A stretch of 64,000 nt of DNA from Catenuloplanes niger (GTDB lineage Bacteria > Actinomycetota > Actinomycetes > Mycobacteriales > Micromonosporaceae): positions 8,170,501 to 8,234,500 of the forward strand of contig NZ_JAVDYC010000001.1 of NCBI RefSeq assembly GCF_031458255.1. Reading direction: 5' to 3'. A model generated the notes under the pieces. That model did not search any database. It was given only the letters and a program-made list of their open reading frames with translations, and was not told where the DNA came from. A program made the translations under genes and the position numbers. This document shows positions 9,638 through 17,849 of the stretch, one piece after another. Numbering within the stretch: the first letter of the stretch is position 1; each line of letters begins with the position of its first letter.

Positions 9638-10397
9638 GACGTATCACATATCGATGACGCCAACGATCGGCGCATGACGAGTCCATCGACATGCATCATC
9701 TAAACGTCGATCCCGGGCCGTGTGGTGCGGGAGCTGTCGTGACCGGCGACGGCAACCTGGCGACTGGACGTTCAGCTCGCCCCGGCCGGCCCTGGTCGCC
9801 GCTGCTCCACTCCCGACGGCACGGCCATGACCACCGAGGGGAGGTGCCGCATTCCGCCACAGTCTCGCCACCGCCCGGCATCCTGCGGACCGTCGAGACG
9901 CCGCACATCCCGCGATCCCCCAGAGTGACATTCGCTCATCGGCAGATTCGTGCGTCGACCGCTGTGGGGAGCCGTGATGCTGGGTGGCGCCGGACGGCGA
10001 CGTGATTGGATGATCGACGAGGTCGCCGGTTAGCGGGCACCTCGGTGCCGGCTGGTCGCCCACGGGCGGAGTTCGTGGATGGCTTCACCGAGGTGGAGTG
10101 GCCCGCAGGGGGCCTGGAACCGGTCGTCGACCACGTGGGCGATGAACCGGTTGTTCTTGCTCCGGTGCACCTCCTGCTCGGCGTATGTCGACCCGTCCAT
10201 ACCGGTTTCCCGCGGTTCGGTCTTCAGGAGTCAGTCGGGTGGTCAAGCCTTTGATTGATATGCCGTATTCGTGCTCCGTGTCTTCATTGCACTGAGTGGC
10301 GTACCACGCCTGAAGTCACGTCAACGAGTCGGGCCCTGCGTGCAGGACTGTGGATCTTGTGCGGTGGGTGGCCGGCGCGACGGTTTCGTGCATCCGG
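9638..10397. other. 760-bp stretch without a convincing gene
   Basis: Open frames occur on both strands, but none has a credible start, a hydrophobic or domain pattern, or actinobacterial third-position bias maintained over its length. I see no repeat or RNA structure that I would name. It may be decayed coding sequence. Confidence 0.4.
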
Positions 10398-10886
10398 TCA
10401 GGTGGCGGTGAAGAGCACCGCTCGCCGGGCGGCGGTGGCGCGGCGGAAGAAGTCGCGGATGTCGACGACGTTGTCCCAGGTGTACGCGAAGTCCGCGTCG
10501 TCGAGAGCGCCGCCGTACCCGGTGTCGTCGATCGCGTCGAACCGCCGGCGGAACCATGCCCGGTCCACCCGCTCCAGGGCGGCGGACACGTCGCTGACCT
10601 GCGCCGCGGTGATGTGCACGACGTGGTGCTCGTCGTGCAGATGGCGTCCGCCGAGGATCGTGTGCGACAGCGGATATCCGCCGTCGCCGTGGTGCGGCAT
10701 GCCGTCGGAAAGGCAGCGGTGGATGGCGTCCCAGGCCTTGTCCGAGTCAACCTTGAGCCGGTCCTCGGACCATGATTCCTCGAGTTCGCCGACGAACTCG
10801 TCGATCTCGCCGGCGTCCTCGGCGGCGTGAAGCGCGCGTTCCTGCTCCGGCGTGATCGCGAAGTGCGCCCCCAGCATGGCGTTCAT
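10398..10886 (-). CDS. DUF1877 (YfbM-like) protein
   Basis: A 162-residue cytoplasmic protein of the DUF1877/YfbM family. Recognisable parts are the N-terminal ITPEQERALHAAEDAGEID helix, KAWDAIHRCLSDG, ILGGRHLH, VVHITAAQVSDVSAAL and the terminal WDNVVDIRDFFRRATAARRAVLF. Biochemical function is unknown for the family. Members occur widely as single genes and sometimes near polymorphic toxin loci. ATG 10886 is used; an ATG three codons later is possible. The gap to the upstream AraC gene holds a small inverted repeat (ATATCT at 10905 and AGATAT at 10923) that could belong to its promoter. Confidence 0.82.
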   Translation of the reverse strand: MNAMLGAHFAITPEQERALHAAEDAGEIDEFVGELEESWSEDRLKVDSDKAWDAIHRCLSDGMPHHGDGGYPLSHTILGGRHLHDEHHVVHITAAQVSDVSAALERVDRAWFRRRFDAIDDTGYGGALDDADFAYTWDNVVDIRDFFRRATAARRAVLFTAT

Positions 10887-10966
10887 CGTATGCAGGCCCG
10901 CCGGATATCTAGCCTCCTAGGAAGATATAGCGGGTGTGCGGCAGGACGGGTGCGTACGCCGAGGAG

Positions 10967-11944
10967 TCAGCGGGTGCGCAAGGTCTCCGCCGGGGAGGTG
11001 CCGTAGGCGTCGCGGTAGGCGGCGGCGAAGCGGCCGAGGTGGGTGAAGCCCCATTGGCGGGCGATCGCGCCGACCGTGGCGCCGTGGGCCGGGTCCGCGG
11101 CGAGCAGGTCCCGGTGCGCGCGTTCGAGGCGGATGCGCCGCAGGTAGGCCATCGGCGTGGTGTCGAGGTGCCGGCGGAACGCGGCCTGCAGGCCACGGGG
11201 CCCGGTGCGGGCCGCGGTCGCCACGTCGGCCAGTGTCGTCGCGTCGGCCGCGTGTTCCTCGAGGTACGCGATCGCGCGCCGGACCGTCGCCGGCCCGGTC
11301 TCGCCGGGGCCGGGGAGGTAGCAGGCCGTGGTGGCCGTGCTGGGGAACGTCGCGATGGTGGCCGCGGCGGCCAGGTCGATGATGGCCGCGTGCGCCGGCG
11401 CGCTGGGCAGGGTGGCGTCCGGGGTGAGCACCACCCGGTGCAGGTAGGTGAGCGTCTCCTGCCAGTACCGGCCGAGCGACGCGGAGATCGGGCTCATCGA
11501 ACGGAACGCGAAGTCGGCCGGTTCCATCCCCCAGCGGGCCGCGGCCGCGTGGGTGACCGCGGTCAGCGGCAACCGCATGATCCGTACGTCGAAGTCGCTC
11601 AGGGTTCCCTGGAAGCACTGTCCGGGCGGCACCAGCACCAGGTCGCCGGTGGTGACGTGCACCTCTTCGCCGCCGGCGCGGATCGTGAGCTTGCCGTTCA
11701 GGACGTACGTGGCGTGCACGTACCCGACCGGTTCGGTGGAGATGTCCAGCGTGGTGGAGTACCGCATGCGGTCCAGTCCGATGACGCCGCTGTCGACGGA
11801 GCGGACCTGGTAGCTGAACTCGCTCAGCCGGGGCGGCACGCGCGCGGCGAAGTCGAAGTAGACGCGGCGCATCGCGTCGTGCGCCTCGTCCACGTTCGTC
11901 GTGGCGTACGCACTACGTCGCAGCGGCACCTCACCAGAGGTCAA
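10967..11944 (-). CDS. AraC-family transcriptional regulator
   Basis: A transcription factor of about 325 residues. The N-terminal half is a cupin-like sensor (GKLTIRAGGEEVHVTTGDLVLVPPGQ), resembling the AraC-binding-like domain of the PobR/XylS group. The C-terminal third carries the two AraC helix-turn-helix units, with TTLADVATAARTGPRGLQAAF, the linker TTPMAYLRRIRLERAHRDLL and the second unit GAIARQWGFTHLGRFAAAYRDAYGTSP. The start is placed at a TTG (11944) with GGAGG 8 bases upstream; an earlier TTG at 11986 and a GTG a few codons later are alternatives. It lies next to the glycosidase gene and could control it, but no operator was recognised. Confidence 0.88.
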   Translation of the reverse strand: MTSGEVPLRRSAYATTNVDEAHDAMRRVYFDFAARVPPRLSEFSYQVRSVDSGVIGLDRMRYSTTLDISTEPVGYVHATYVLNGKLTIRAGGEEVHVTTGDLVLVPPGQCFQGTLSDFDVRIMRLPLTAVTHAAAARWGMEPADFAFRSMSPISASLGRYWQETLTYLHRVVLTPDATLPSAPAHAAIIDLAAAATIATFPSTATTACYLPGPGETGPATVRRAIAYLEEHAADATTLADVATAARTGPRGLQAAFRRHLDTTPMAYLRRIRLERAHRDLLAADPAHGATVGAIARQWGFTHLGRFAAAYRDAYGTSPAETLRTR

Positions 11945-12005
11945 TCCGGGTACCTCCAGAGCCGAGGGGGATTCTGAAGGGGTCAACGACCGAGGCGGCG
12001 CGGGG

Positions 12006-12042
12006 GTGGTCCGGAACGCGCAATTTGCACGTTCCGGACCAC
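12006..12042. terminator. Perfect hairpin after the GH2 gene
   Basis: A perfect 13-bp inverted repeat, GTGGTCCGGAACG and CGTTCCGGACCAC, with an 11-base loop sits 6 bases beyond the stop of the glycosidase gene (minus strand). It probably acts as its terminator and separates it from the AraC gene downstream. Confidence 0.75.
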
Positions 12043-12047
12043 ATGGA

Positions 12048-14510
12048 TCACATGCTGGTCGAGTGCAGTTCGGCCACCTCGGCGTCCGTCAGTGCCCGAT
12101 CGTAGACACGCACCTGGTCGATCGCACCGCGCCAGAAGTCGACCGGCCCGCTGTTGTACCGGGCCCGGCCGATCGTCAGCGGCCCACCGGAGGAGTCACC
12201 GTGGCAGGCGCTGACGCTGCCGGTCCGCTGTCCGTCGACGTACAGCGTGATGGTGCCCACGGCCACGTCCCGGACGCCGGTCAGGTGGTACCAGCGGCCG
12301 GTCTCCGGCACGTCCGGGGCCAGCGCGCGCCCGCCCGCGAAGGAGAACGCGAACCGGTTGTCCGCGCTGGAGTACTGCAGGAAGAACGCGCTGCGGTTGG
12401 CGCCGTCCTGGCCGACCGCGGTCGCCCAGCCGCCGAGGCTGTCCAGCCGCACCCACGCGGACGCGGTGTAGCTGCCGGTGGTGTCCAGCACCGGCCCGGC
12501 CGTCTCCGCGTACTGCCCGGCGCCGTCGAGTTGCAGCGCGGCACCGGAGACGCCGTCGGTCCAGGCGGGCGCGCCGGTCAGGGTGGCGTCGTGGTCGCCG
12601 ACGGCGTCGACGGCGTTCCCGTCGAGCGGCCAGTGGCCCACGCCGGCCGGCCCGGGCGTGCCGGGTGCCGGGGCGCCTGCGCCGCTGCCGTCCACGGACG
12701 CGATGATCCGCTTGTTGATCTCCGCGACCGCGGCGAAGTCCATCTTCTCGACCGCCCGGTCGTACGTGTAGAAGCCGTTGACCTCATGTTCCACGTCGGT
12801 GATCTGGGTGTAGACGGACCCGGACAGCCCGCACCGCTCCGCCGCGCGCAGCAGGTCGGTCTGGTTCTCCACGTACCGCCGGGTGAGCGTCGCGCTGTCC
12901 GGCGTCATCTCGTAGGCGTGCCCGTCCGGGTACCACATGTGCCCGGGCACCTCGAGGCCGAAGCCGCCGTGCTCGCCGTCGGCCGCGACCCGGTTCGCGT
13001 CCGGCTGCGGCGCGGCCGGTCCGACGTAGTCGTGCCAGTCGATCATGTCGCCGCGCCCGGAGTCGCCCTTGGACGCGCAGCAGTTGACGCCGCTGTGCGC
13101 GTTGACGATCCGGGTCGGGTCCTGCGCCTTGACCGCGTCCGCGATCCGGCCGGTGGCCGCGCGGTCCCACTCGCCCCAGCCCTCGTTGAACGGCACCCAG
13201 GTGACGATCGAGGTCCAGGACTTCTTCTCGTCGACGATCTCGTGCAGCTGGCGCTCGAACTCCACCTGCGCCTCGACCGGGGGAGTGCCGCCGGTCCGCA
13301 TCGACGGCATGTCCTGCCAGACCATCATGCCGAGCCTGTCCGCCCAGTAGTACCAGCGGTCCGGCTCGGTCTTGATGTGCTTGCGGATCGTGTTGAAGCC
13401 GAGCCGCTTGGTCTGCGCGATGTCGAACCGCAGCGCCTCGTCCGTGGGCGCGGTGTAGATGCCGTCCGGCCAGTAGCCCTGGTCGAGCGTGGACAGGTTG
13501 AACAGGATCTTCCCGTTCAGCGTCTGGTACAGCTTCCCGTCCGCGCCGACCGCCTTGCCGACCTCGCGCATCCCGAAGTACGACCCCACCTCGTCCACCA
13601 CGGTACGGCCGCGGAGCACCCGCACGGACAGGTCGTACAGGAACGGTGAATCAGGGGACCAGAGCCTCGCCTTCGGTACGGGGACGCGCAGTTCACCGCC
13701 GGCGGCCCCGCTCGCCCGCCCGACGACCCGGTTGCCCTGCTTCGCGACCGCCTCGACGGTGAGCCCGGCCGCGGCCGCGATCCGCGGGTTGACGCGCAGC
13801 AGGCCGCCGGCCACGTCCGGGGTGAGGTCGAGCCGGTCGACGGCGCCGCGCCGCACCGGCTCCATCCACACGCTCTGCCAGATGCCGGACGCGCCGACGT
13901 AGAAGATGCCCGCGTCCGGGGTGTTGCGCTGCTTGCCGACCGGCTGCCAGGTCGCGTCCGTGAGGTCCTCGACGCCGACGATGATCTCCTGTGGGCCGCG
14001 CCGGGTCAGCGCGTCCGTGACGTCCGCGCTGAACGCGTCGTACCCGCCGCGGTGCGTGGCGACCCGGACGCCGTTGACCCAGACCGTCGCGTCGTAGTCG
14101 ACCGCGCCGAAGTGCAGCCGCAGCCGCTGGTCGCCGCCGACCCGCCAGCCGGCCGGCACGGTGAACGTGCGCCGGTAGAACATCCGGTCCTCGGAGCGCT
14201 GGATGCCGGAGAGCGCGGACTCGATCGGGTACGGCACGAGCACCCGCTCGGCCAGCGTGGTCCCGGTCGGCGGTGCCTGCCCTGCGGTGGCGGCGGCGAA
14301 CTCCCACACGCCGTTGAGGCTCTGCCAGCGGGCGCGGGTCAGCTGCGGGCGCGGATATTCCGGCAGCGCGTGGTGCGGGCCGGCGTCGTCTGTCCACGGT
14401 GTCGCGATCGGCGGGGTGCCCGGCTGCCACCGGGCCGGTGGGGGAGCGGCGACCGCGGGTGAGCCGGTGACCACGACCAGCGCGGCGACCAGCGCGGTGA
14501 ATGCCTTCAT
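12048..14510 (-). CDS. Secreted GH2-type glycoside hydrolase with C-terminal LamG domain
   Basis: An exported glycosidase of 820 residues. A signal peptide (MKAFTALVAALVVVTGSPAVAA) is followed by the three GH2 parts: sugar-binding jelly roll (LNGVWEFA, FYRRTFTVPAGW, WVNGVRVATHRGGYDAFSAD), immunoglobulin-like domain, and TIM barrel. The expected acid/base Glu is E443 in VPFNEGWGEWD, and ADGEHGGFG contains the likely nucleophile region. After a Gly/Pro/Ala linker comes a LamG/concanavalin-like domain (about 620-815, GHWPLDGNAVDAVGDHDATLTG to FWRGAIDQVRVYDRALTDAEVAELH), probably for polysaccharide binding. The ATG at 14510 has AGAAGGGA upstream. Activity could be beta-galactosidase, glucuronidase or mannosidase. 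The hairpin at 12006-12042 follows it. Confidence 0.9.
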   Translation of the reverse strand: MKAFTALVAALVVVTGSPAVAAPPPARWQPGTPPIATPWTDDAGPHHALPEYPRPQLTRARWQSLNGVWEFAAATAGQAPPTGTTLAERVLVPYPIESALSGIQRSEDRMFYRRTFTVPAGWRVGGDQRLRLHFGAVDYDATVWVNGVRVATHRGGYDAFSADVTDALTRRGPQEIIVGVEDLTDATWQPVGKQRNTPDAGIFYVGASGIWQSVWMEPVRRGAVDRLDLTPDVAGGLLRVNPRIAAAAGLTVEAVAKQGNRVVGRASGAAGGELRVPVPKARLWSPDSPFLYDLSVRVLRGRTVVDEVGSYFGMREVGKAVGADGKLYQTLNGKILFNLSTLDQGYWPDGIYTAPTDEALRFDIAQTKRLGFNTIRKHIKTEPDRWYYWADRLGMMVWQDMPSMRTGGTPPVEAQVEFERQLHEIVDEKKSWTSIVTWVPFNEGWGEWDRAATGRIADAVKAQDPTRIVNAHSGVNCCASKGDSGRGDMIDWHDYVGPAAPQPDANRVAADGEHGGFGLEVPGHMWYPDGHAYEMTPDSATLTRRYVENQTDLLRAAERCGLSGSVYTQITDVEHEVNGFYTYDRAVEKMDFAAVAEINKRIIASVDGSGAGAPAPGTPGPAGVGHWPLDGNAVDAVGDHDATLTGAPAWTDGVSGAALQLDGAGQYAETAGPVLDTTGSYTASAWVRLDSLGGWATAVGQDGANRSAFFLQYSSADNRFAFSFAGGRALAPDVPETGRWYHLTGVRDVAVGTITLYVDGQRTGSVSACHGDSSGGPLTIGRARYNSGPVDFWRGAIDQVRVYDRALTDAEVAELHSTSM

Positions 14511-14640
14511 CCGTACGCTTTCCCTTCTCACGGGGGCGTCGTGCGTTCCGGTCCGCAACAGACGGGAAACACTCAGAAACAATCAAGCACGACGACGGAA
14601 CGTGTGGCAATAGGCGCTGGTCGATTTCGTAAATGTTGTT

Positions 14641-14668
14641 TTGTGTTCGGACCGCGATGGTGCAGAAT
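14641..14668 (+). promoter_or_regulatory. Candidate promoter for the propeller-like gene
   Basis: TTGTGT (14641-14646) and CAGAAT (14663-14668) are separated by 16 bases; the GTG start at 14675 follows 6 bases later. This is a plausible housekeeping-type promoter, judged by eye. Confidence 0.35.
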
Positions 14669-14674
14669 CCCTGC

Positions 14675-15556
14675 GTGCACAACCCGAACGGTGCCCACCC
14701 GTTCCTTTCCAGTCCCGCCCGCCGCCTCGCGGTCACCGGCGGTCTCCTCGTCACCGTGGTCCGGCACGGCCTGGTCCTCCACGAACTCGGCGACGGCACC
14801 CCCGTGCGCGCGTTCGCCGCGCCGTCCGCATGGGCGCGCTGCGAACCGTTCGCGGACGCCGCCGGCCTCGGCGTGCTCACGCTGGACGGCGACGAACTCG
14901 TCCGGCTCTGGCGCCCGGCCGGCGCCCGCTGGCACGCGACCACGCTGGCGGCCCCCGGCCGCACGTTCCGCGCGTCGTCCCGCACCGTGATCGCGTTGAC
15001 CGCGCACGGCGGCACCGCGCACGTCCTCTTCGGAGACGGCGCCGTCCACGGGTACGACAGCGTCACCGGCGTGCGGACGTCCCGCACCCGGCTCGGGCCG
15101 CGGGCGCCGAAGCCGGTCGAGGAGCACCGGCACGCCGCGCGCCTCGCCGTGCACGCGGGCGTCGCCGACCGGGTGCCGTTCGTCGAGGGGGGCCGGGTGA
15201 TGTGGGCGTCCGCGGACGCGTGCGTGCCGGCGGTCCCGGTGGACGGCGCGCGTGCGGTCTCCGCGTTCGGTCCGGTCCTCGCCGTCGCCGCCGGCCGCGA
15301 CCTGCATCGCTTCCACGGCGACCACCCGCTCGGCCCGCGACCGGCCACGCACGCCCGCGACATCCTGGCGGTCGCCGCCGCCGAGATCGACGGCCACCCC
15401 GTGCTCTTCACCGCGGACGGCACGACCGTGCACCGCTGGCCCGCCGTTCCGCCCGCTTCCGCTGAGCCGCCCGCTTCCGCTGAGTGGGCTGGGTTCGCTG
15501 AGCCGCCCGCGTCCGCCGAGCGGCCGGGGCCATCGGGTGGGGCGCGTCCGGCGTGA
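14675..15556 (+). CDS. Propeller-like cytoplasmic protein, unknown function
   Basis: A protein of about 293 residues composed of short beta-rich repeats such as RRLAVTGGLLVTVVRHGLVL, AGLGVLTLDGDELVRLWRPA and AVSAFGPVLAVAAGRDLHRF, consistent with a WD40- or PQQ-like propeller. No enzyme motif is visible and it has no signal peptide. The C-terminus repeats PPASAEPPASAE from a tandem DNA repeat. The GTG at 14675 is favoured: TTGTGT and CAGAAT are 16 bases apart and the latter ends 6 bases before the GTG, a leaderless arrangement. ATG 14657 is the alternative. It is divergent from the GH2 gene. Confidence 0.6.
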   Translation: MHNPNGAHPFLSSPARRLAVTGGLLVTVVRHGLVLHELGDGTPVRAFAAPSAWARCEPFADAAGLGVLTLDGDELVRLWRPAGARWHATTLAAPGRTFRASSRTVIALTAHGGTAHVLFGDGAVHGYDSVTGVRTSRTRLGPRAPKPVEEHRHAARLAVHAGVADRVPFVEGGRVMWASADACVPAVPVDGARAVSAFGPVLAVAAGRDLHRFHGDHPLGPRPATHARDILAVAAAEIDGHPVLFTADGTTVHRWPAVPPASAEPPASAEWAGFAEPPASAERPGPSGGARPA

Positions 15557-15652
15557 CCGCTGTCCGCCCGGCCGGGGCGTGCGGGGACGGCTGATCGATC
15601 CGCCGGCGTCCCGGGGCGGTGGCGGCGGGCGGCGGGGCCTGCCGGGCCGGCC

Positions 15653-16240
15653 TCAGCCGCCGGTGACCAGGCGCCGGCTGCCCAGCGCGACCCGCGCCGC
15701 GATCTCCTCCACCGGCACCGACGACCGGTGGAAGAAGCCCTGTGTGTAGAGCGCCGCGTAGCCCTGGGCGAGCGCGATCTGCTCCTCGATCACGTGCAGC
15801 GAGTCCTGCATCGGCCGGTCGCCGGTCGCGGCGACCAGCTCGATCCAGTCGCTCATCAGCGCTCTGGTGGCCGCGGTCCGCTCCGGATCGTCCACCCCGG
15901 ACAACTCGGTCGAGAAGATCACCAAGAATCCCGCGCCGGTACGGACGGCGAAGCGCAGATACGCCGCCCCGGCCGCCGCGAAGCGGGCCACCGGGTCCGT
16001 CCCGGCCGCGTCCGCCGCCGCCGTCACCTCGCCCGCCAGGTCCCGGGCCGCCGTGGCCGCGACCGCGGAGAGCAGGTGCTCCCGGTCCGGGAAGTGCCGG
16101 TACGGCGCGGCCGTGCTGACCCCGAGTCGTCGTGCGACGCGCGCCACCGAGAACCCGCCCGGCCCGTCCTCGGCGAGCACCTCCAGGCTCGCCCGGATCA
16201 GCGCGGCCCGCAGGTCGCCGTGGTGATAGCCGCGCGCCAC
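15653..16240 (-). CDS. TetR-family regulator, likely represses the adjacent LLM gene
   Basis: A 195-residue one-component repressor. The N-terminal helix-turn-helix is clear: RAALIRASLEVLAEDGPGGFSVARVARRLGVSTAAPYRHFPDREHLL (about 10-57). The C-terminal ligand domain contains AAYLRFAVRTGAGFLVIFSTEL and belongs to the WHG/TetR_C_33-like group. It is divergent from the F420-type oxidoreductase at 16328, and the 87-bp gap carries three palindromic half-sites (CTCTTACA, TGTAAGAG, CTCTTACA) overlapping the predicted -10 of the oxidoreductase. It probably represses both itself and that gene until a small hydrophobic ligand binds. The start is a GTG at 16240 preceded by a G-run. Confidence 0.9.
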   Translation of the reverse strand: MARGYHHGDLRAALIRASLEVLAEDGPGGFSVARVARRLGVSTAAPYRHFPDREHLLSAVAATAARDLAGEVTAAADAAGTDPVARFAAAGAAYLRFAVRTGAGFLVIFSTELSGVDDPERTAATRALMSDWIELVAATGDRPMQDSLHVIEEQIALAQGYAALYTQGFFHRSSVPVEEIAARVALGSRRLVTGG

Positions 16241-16255
16241 TCTCCGTACCCCCGC

Positions 16256-16284
16256 TTGCCCTGGTGTTAATGGTCTCTTACATT
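16256..16284 (+). promoter_or_regulatory. Promoter of the LLM oxidoreductase gene
   Basis: TTGCCC (16256-16261) and TACATT (16279-16284) are separated by 17 bases. The -10 lies inside the first half-site of the TetR operator, so repressor binding would block RNA polymerase. Confidence 0.55.
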
Positions 16285-16307
16285 AGCAGTGTAAGAGGTC
16301 TCTTACA
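16275..16307. promoter_or_regulatory. Three-half-site TetR operator
   Basis: Half-sites CTCTTACA (16275-16282), TGTAAGAG (16290-16297) and CTCTTACA (16300-16307) alternate in orientation with gaps of 7 and 2 bases. They form two overlapping palindromes. The 13-mer GGTCTCTTACATT is also directly repeated at 16272 and 16297. Its place between divergent tetR and target genes makes it the likely binding site. Confidence 0.75.
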
Positions 16308-16327
16308 TTGGCGTGGAGGTACGCGGC

Positions 16328-17272
16328 GTGACGATCCGACTGGGTTACCAGATCCCGAGCTTCAGCTATCCCGGCGCGGCGCCCGGCGACATCTTCGGCA
16401 CGGTCGCGCGGCAGGCCCGCGACGCCGAGGCCGCCGGCTTCGACACGGTGCTGGTGATGGACCACATGTACCAGCTCCCGGCGATCGCACCGATCGAGGA
16501 ACCGATGCTGGAGGCGTACACGACGCTGGCCGCGCTGGCCCGCGAGACGCGCACCGTGCGACTGTCCACGCTGGTCACCGGCAACACGTACCGTAATCCC
16601 GCGCTGCTCGCGAAGACCGTCACCACGCTCGACGTGATCTCCGGCGGGCGCGCGGTGCTCGGCCTCGGCGCCGGCTGGTTCGCGCGCGAGCACGAGGACT
16701 ACGGCTTCGCGTTCGGCACCTGGACCGACCGGTTCGCCCGGCTGGACGAGGCGCTGCGGATCATCGGCCCGATGCTGCGCGGCGAGCGGCCCACGGTGGA
16801 CGGTGCGTGGTACCGGACCCGAGCCGCGATCAACAACCCGCGGCTGCGCCCGACCGTCCCGATCATGCTGGGCGGCAGCGGCGAGCAGCGGACGTTCCGG
16901 CTCTCCGCCCGCCACGCCGACCACCACAACATCAACTGCTACCGCCCGGACCTGCCGCACAAACTGTCCGTCCTCCGGCGACGCTGCGAGGAGATCGGCC
17001 GTGACCCGGCCACGCTCACGACCAGCTTCCTGACCCGCGCGGTGGTCACCGAGACCGCGGCGGAGGCGAAACGGATCATGGCGGAGCTGCCGGACACGTG
17101 GGGGCCGATCACGATCGCCGGTACGCCGGACCACCTCGCGTCCGTGCTGCACGACGAGGTGCTGGCGCACGGCGTCGGCGGTGTGATCATCAGCCTGATC
17201 CGGAACGGGCACGAACCGGGCGTTGTGACCTCCGCGGGCGAGGCGTTGCGACCGTTGATCTCGAGGACGTAA
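16328..17272 (+). CDS. LLM-class F420-dependent oxidoreductase
   Basis: A 314-residue (beta/alpha)8-barrel flavin/F420 enzyme of the luciferase-like monooxygenase superfamily, close to the TIGR03560-type F420-dependent group. Diagnostic stretches are the N-terminal IRLGYQIPSFSYPG, VLVMDHMYQLP, RTVRLSTLVTGNTYRNPALLAKTVTTLD, VLGLGAGWFAREHEDYGFAFG, the binding loop IMLGGSGEQRTFRLSARHADHHNI, and the terminal GVGGVIISLI. F420 rather than FMN use is inferred from family and host. The GTG at 16328 has GGAGG 9 bases upstream. It is under the TetR operator shared with the divergent repressor, so it is probably induced by the compound it reduces or detoxifies. Confidence 0.9.
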   Translation: MTIRLGYQIPSFSYPGAAPGDIFGTVARQARDAEAAGFDTVLVMDHMYQLPAIAPIEEPMLEAYTTLAALARETRTVRLSTLVTGNTYRNPALLAKTVTTLDVISGGRAVLGLGAGWFAREHEDYGFAFGTWTDRFARLDEALRIIGPMLRGERPTVDGAWYRTRAAINNPRLRPTVPIMLGGSGEQRTFRLSARHADHHNINCYRPDLPHKLSVLRRRCEEIGRDPATLTTSFLTRAVVTETAAEAKRIMAELPDTWGPITIAGTPDHLASVLHDEVLAHGVGGVIISLIRNGHEPGVVTSAGEALRPLISRT

Positions 17273-17354
17273 CGCCGTTCCACGTTTTCGCAGGTGGGGG
17301 AGCCGTTACGGTGACTTCGCCGATGATCGTCGGCGTGAGATCGAGGAGGCTCTC

Positions 17355-17810
17355 ATGAACCGTCGCGTGCTGATGGCGGGCGTCGCCACCGCACCCGTGA
17401 TCGCCGGACTGACCGCCGCGGGGGCGGCCGGTGCGGCACCGAAGGCCGAACGGACCGCTCGTTACGGCGGCACCTTCAAGGTGGCGATCCCGGCCGGCCC
17501 GCTGTGGAACAACGACCAGGCCCAACAGGTCGGCCCGTGGATCGCGGCCGCGCACGGCGGCACGTTCACCGGCCAGTGGTGGACCGTGGTCGGCGGCGCG
17601 ATGAGCGTGGTCGAGGTCGAGCTGCCGGTGCACCGGGACGGCGTCGACGAGTACACCACGGACGTCCCGGCCGGACCGCTGTGGAACAACGACGACGCGC
17701 GCGCCAAGTGCCCGCACATCTGCGCCAGCTTCGGCGGCGAGTGGACGGGCAACTGGCGCACGGTCATCTGGGGCAAGCTCAGCGTCGCCGAGTGCCGGTT
17801 CCGCGTGTGA
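17355..17810 (+). CDS. Secreted MVL-like mannan-binding lectin, two tandem repeats
   Basis: A 151-residue exported lectin. The signal peptide has RR near the start and a cleavage region around AGAAGAAP (about 22-30). The mature protein is two homologous about 53-residue units (about 40-92 and 99-151), each opening with PAGPLWNND and containing FTGQWWTVV..SV or WTGNWRTVI..SV. This closely matches Microcystis viridis lectin (MVL), a two-domain cyanobacterial lectin that binds the Man3-4GlcNAc2 core of high-mannose glycans. Repeat 2 carries a CPHIC pair and a further Cys absent from repeat 1, perhaps forming a disulfide. GAGGAGG precedes the ATG. Target glycans in this organism are unknown. Confidence 0.85.
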   Translation: MNRRVLMAGVATAPVIAGLTAAGAAGAAPKAERTARYGGTFKVAIPAGPLWNNDQAQQVGPWIAAAHGGTFTGQWWTVVGGAMSVVEVELPVHRDGVDEYTTDVPAGPLWNNDDARAKCPHICASFGGEWTGNWRTVIWGKLSVAECRFRV

Positions 17811-17817
17811 CCGGTGA

Positions 17818-17849
17818 ACCGGCCCGTTTCATCGCCGGAACGGGCCGGT
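17818..17849. terminator. Hairpin overlapping the 3' end of the PhoX-like gene
   Basis: A perfect 11-bp stem (ACCGGCCCGTT and AACGGGCCGGT) with a 10-base loop sits just after the lectin stop. It extends into the last codons of the convergent phosphatase gene (TGPFRR), so it could terminate both transcripts. Confidence 0.65.

Noticed and set aside
9644-10063. Opposed 100-140-codon open frames
   Set aside because: Neither has a plausible start, composition or domain; they overlap each other and contain many rare codons for this genome.
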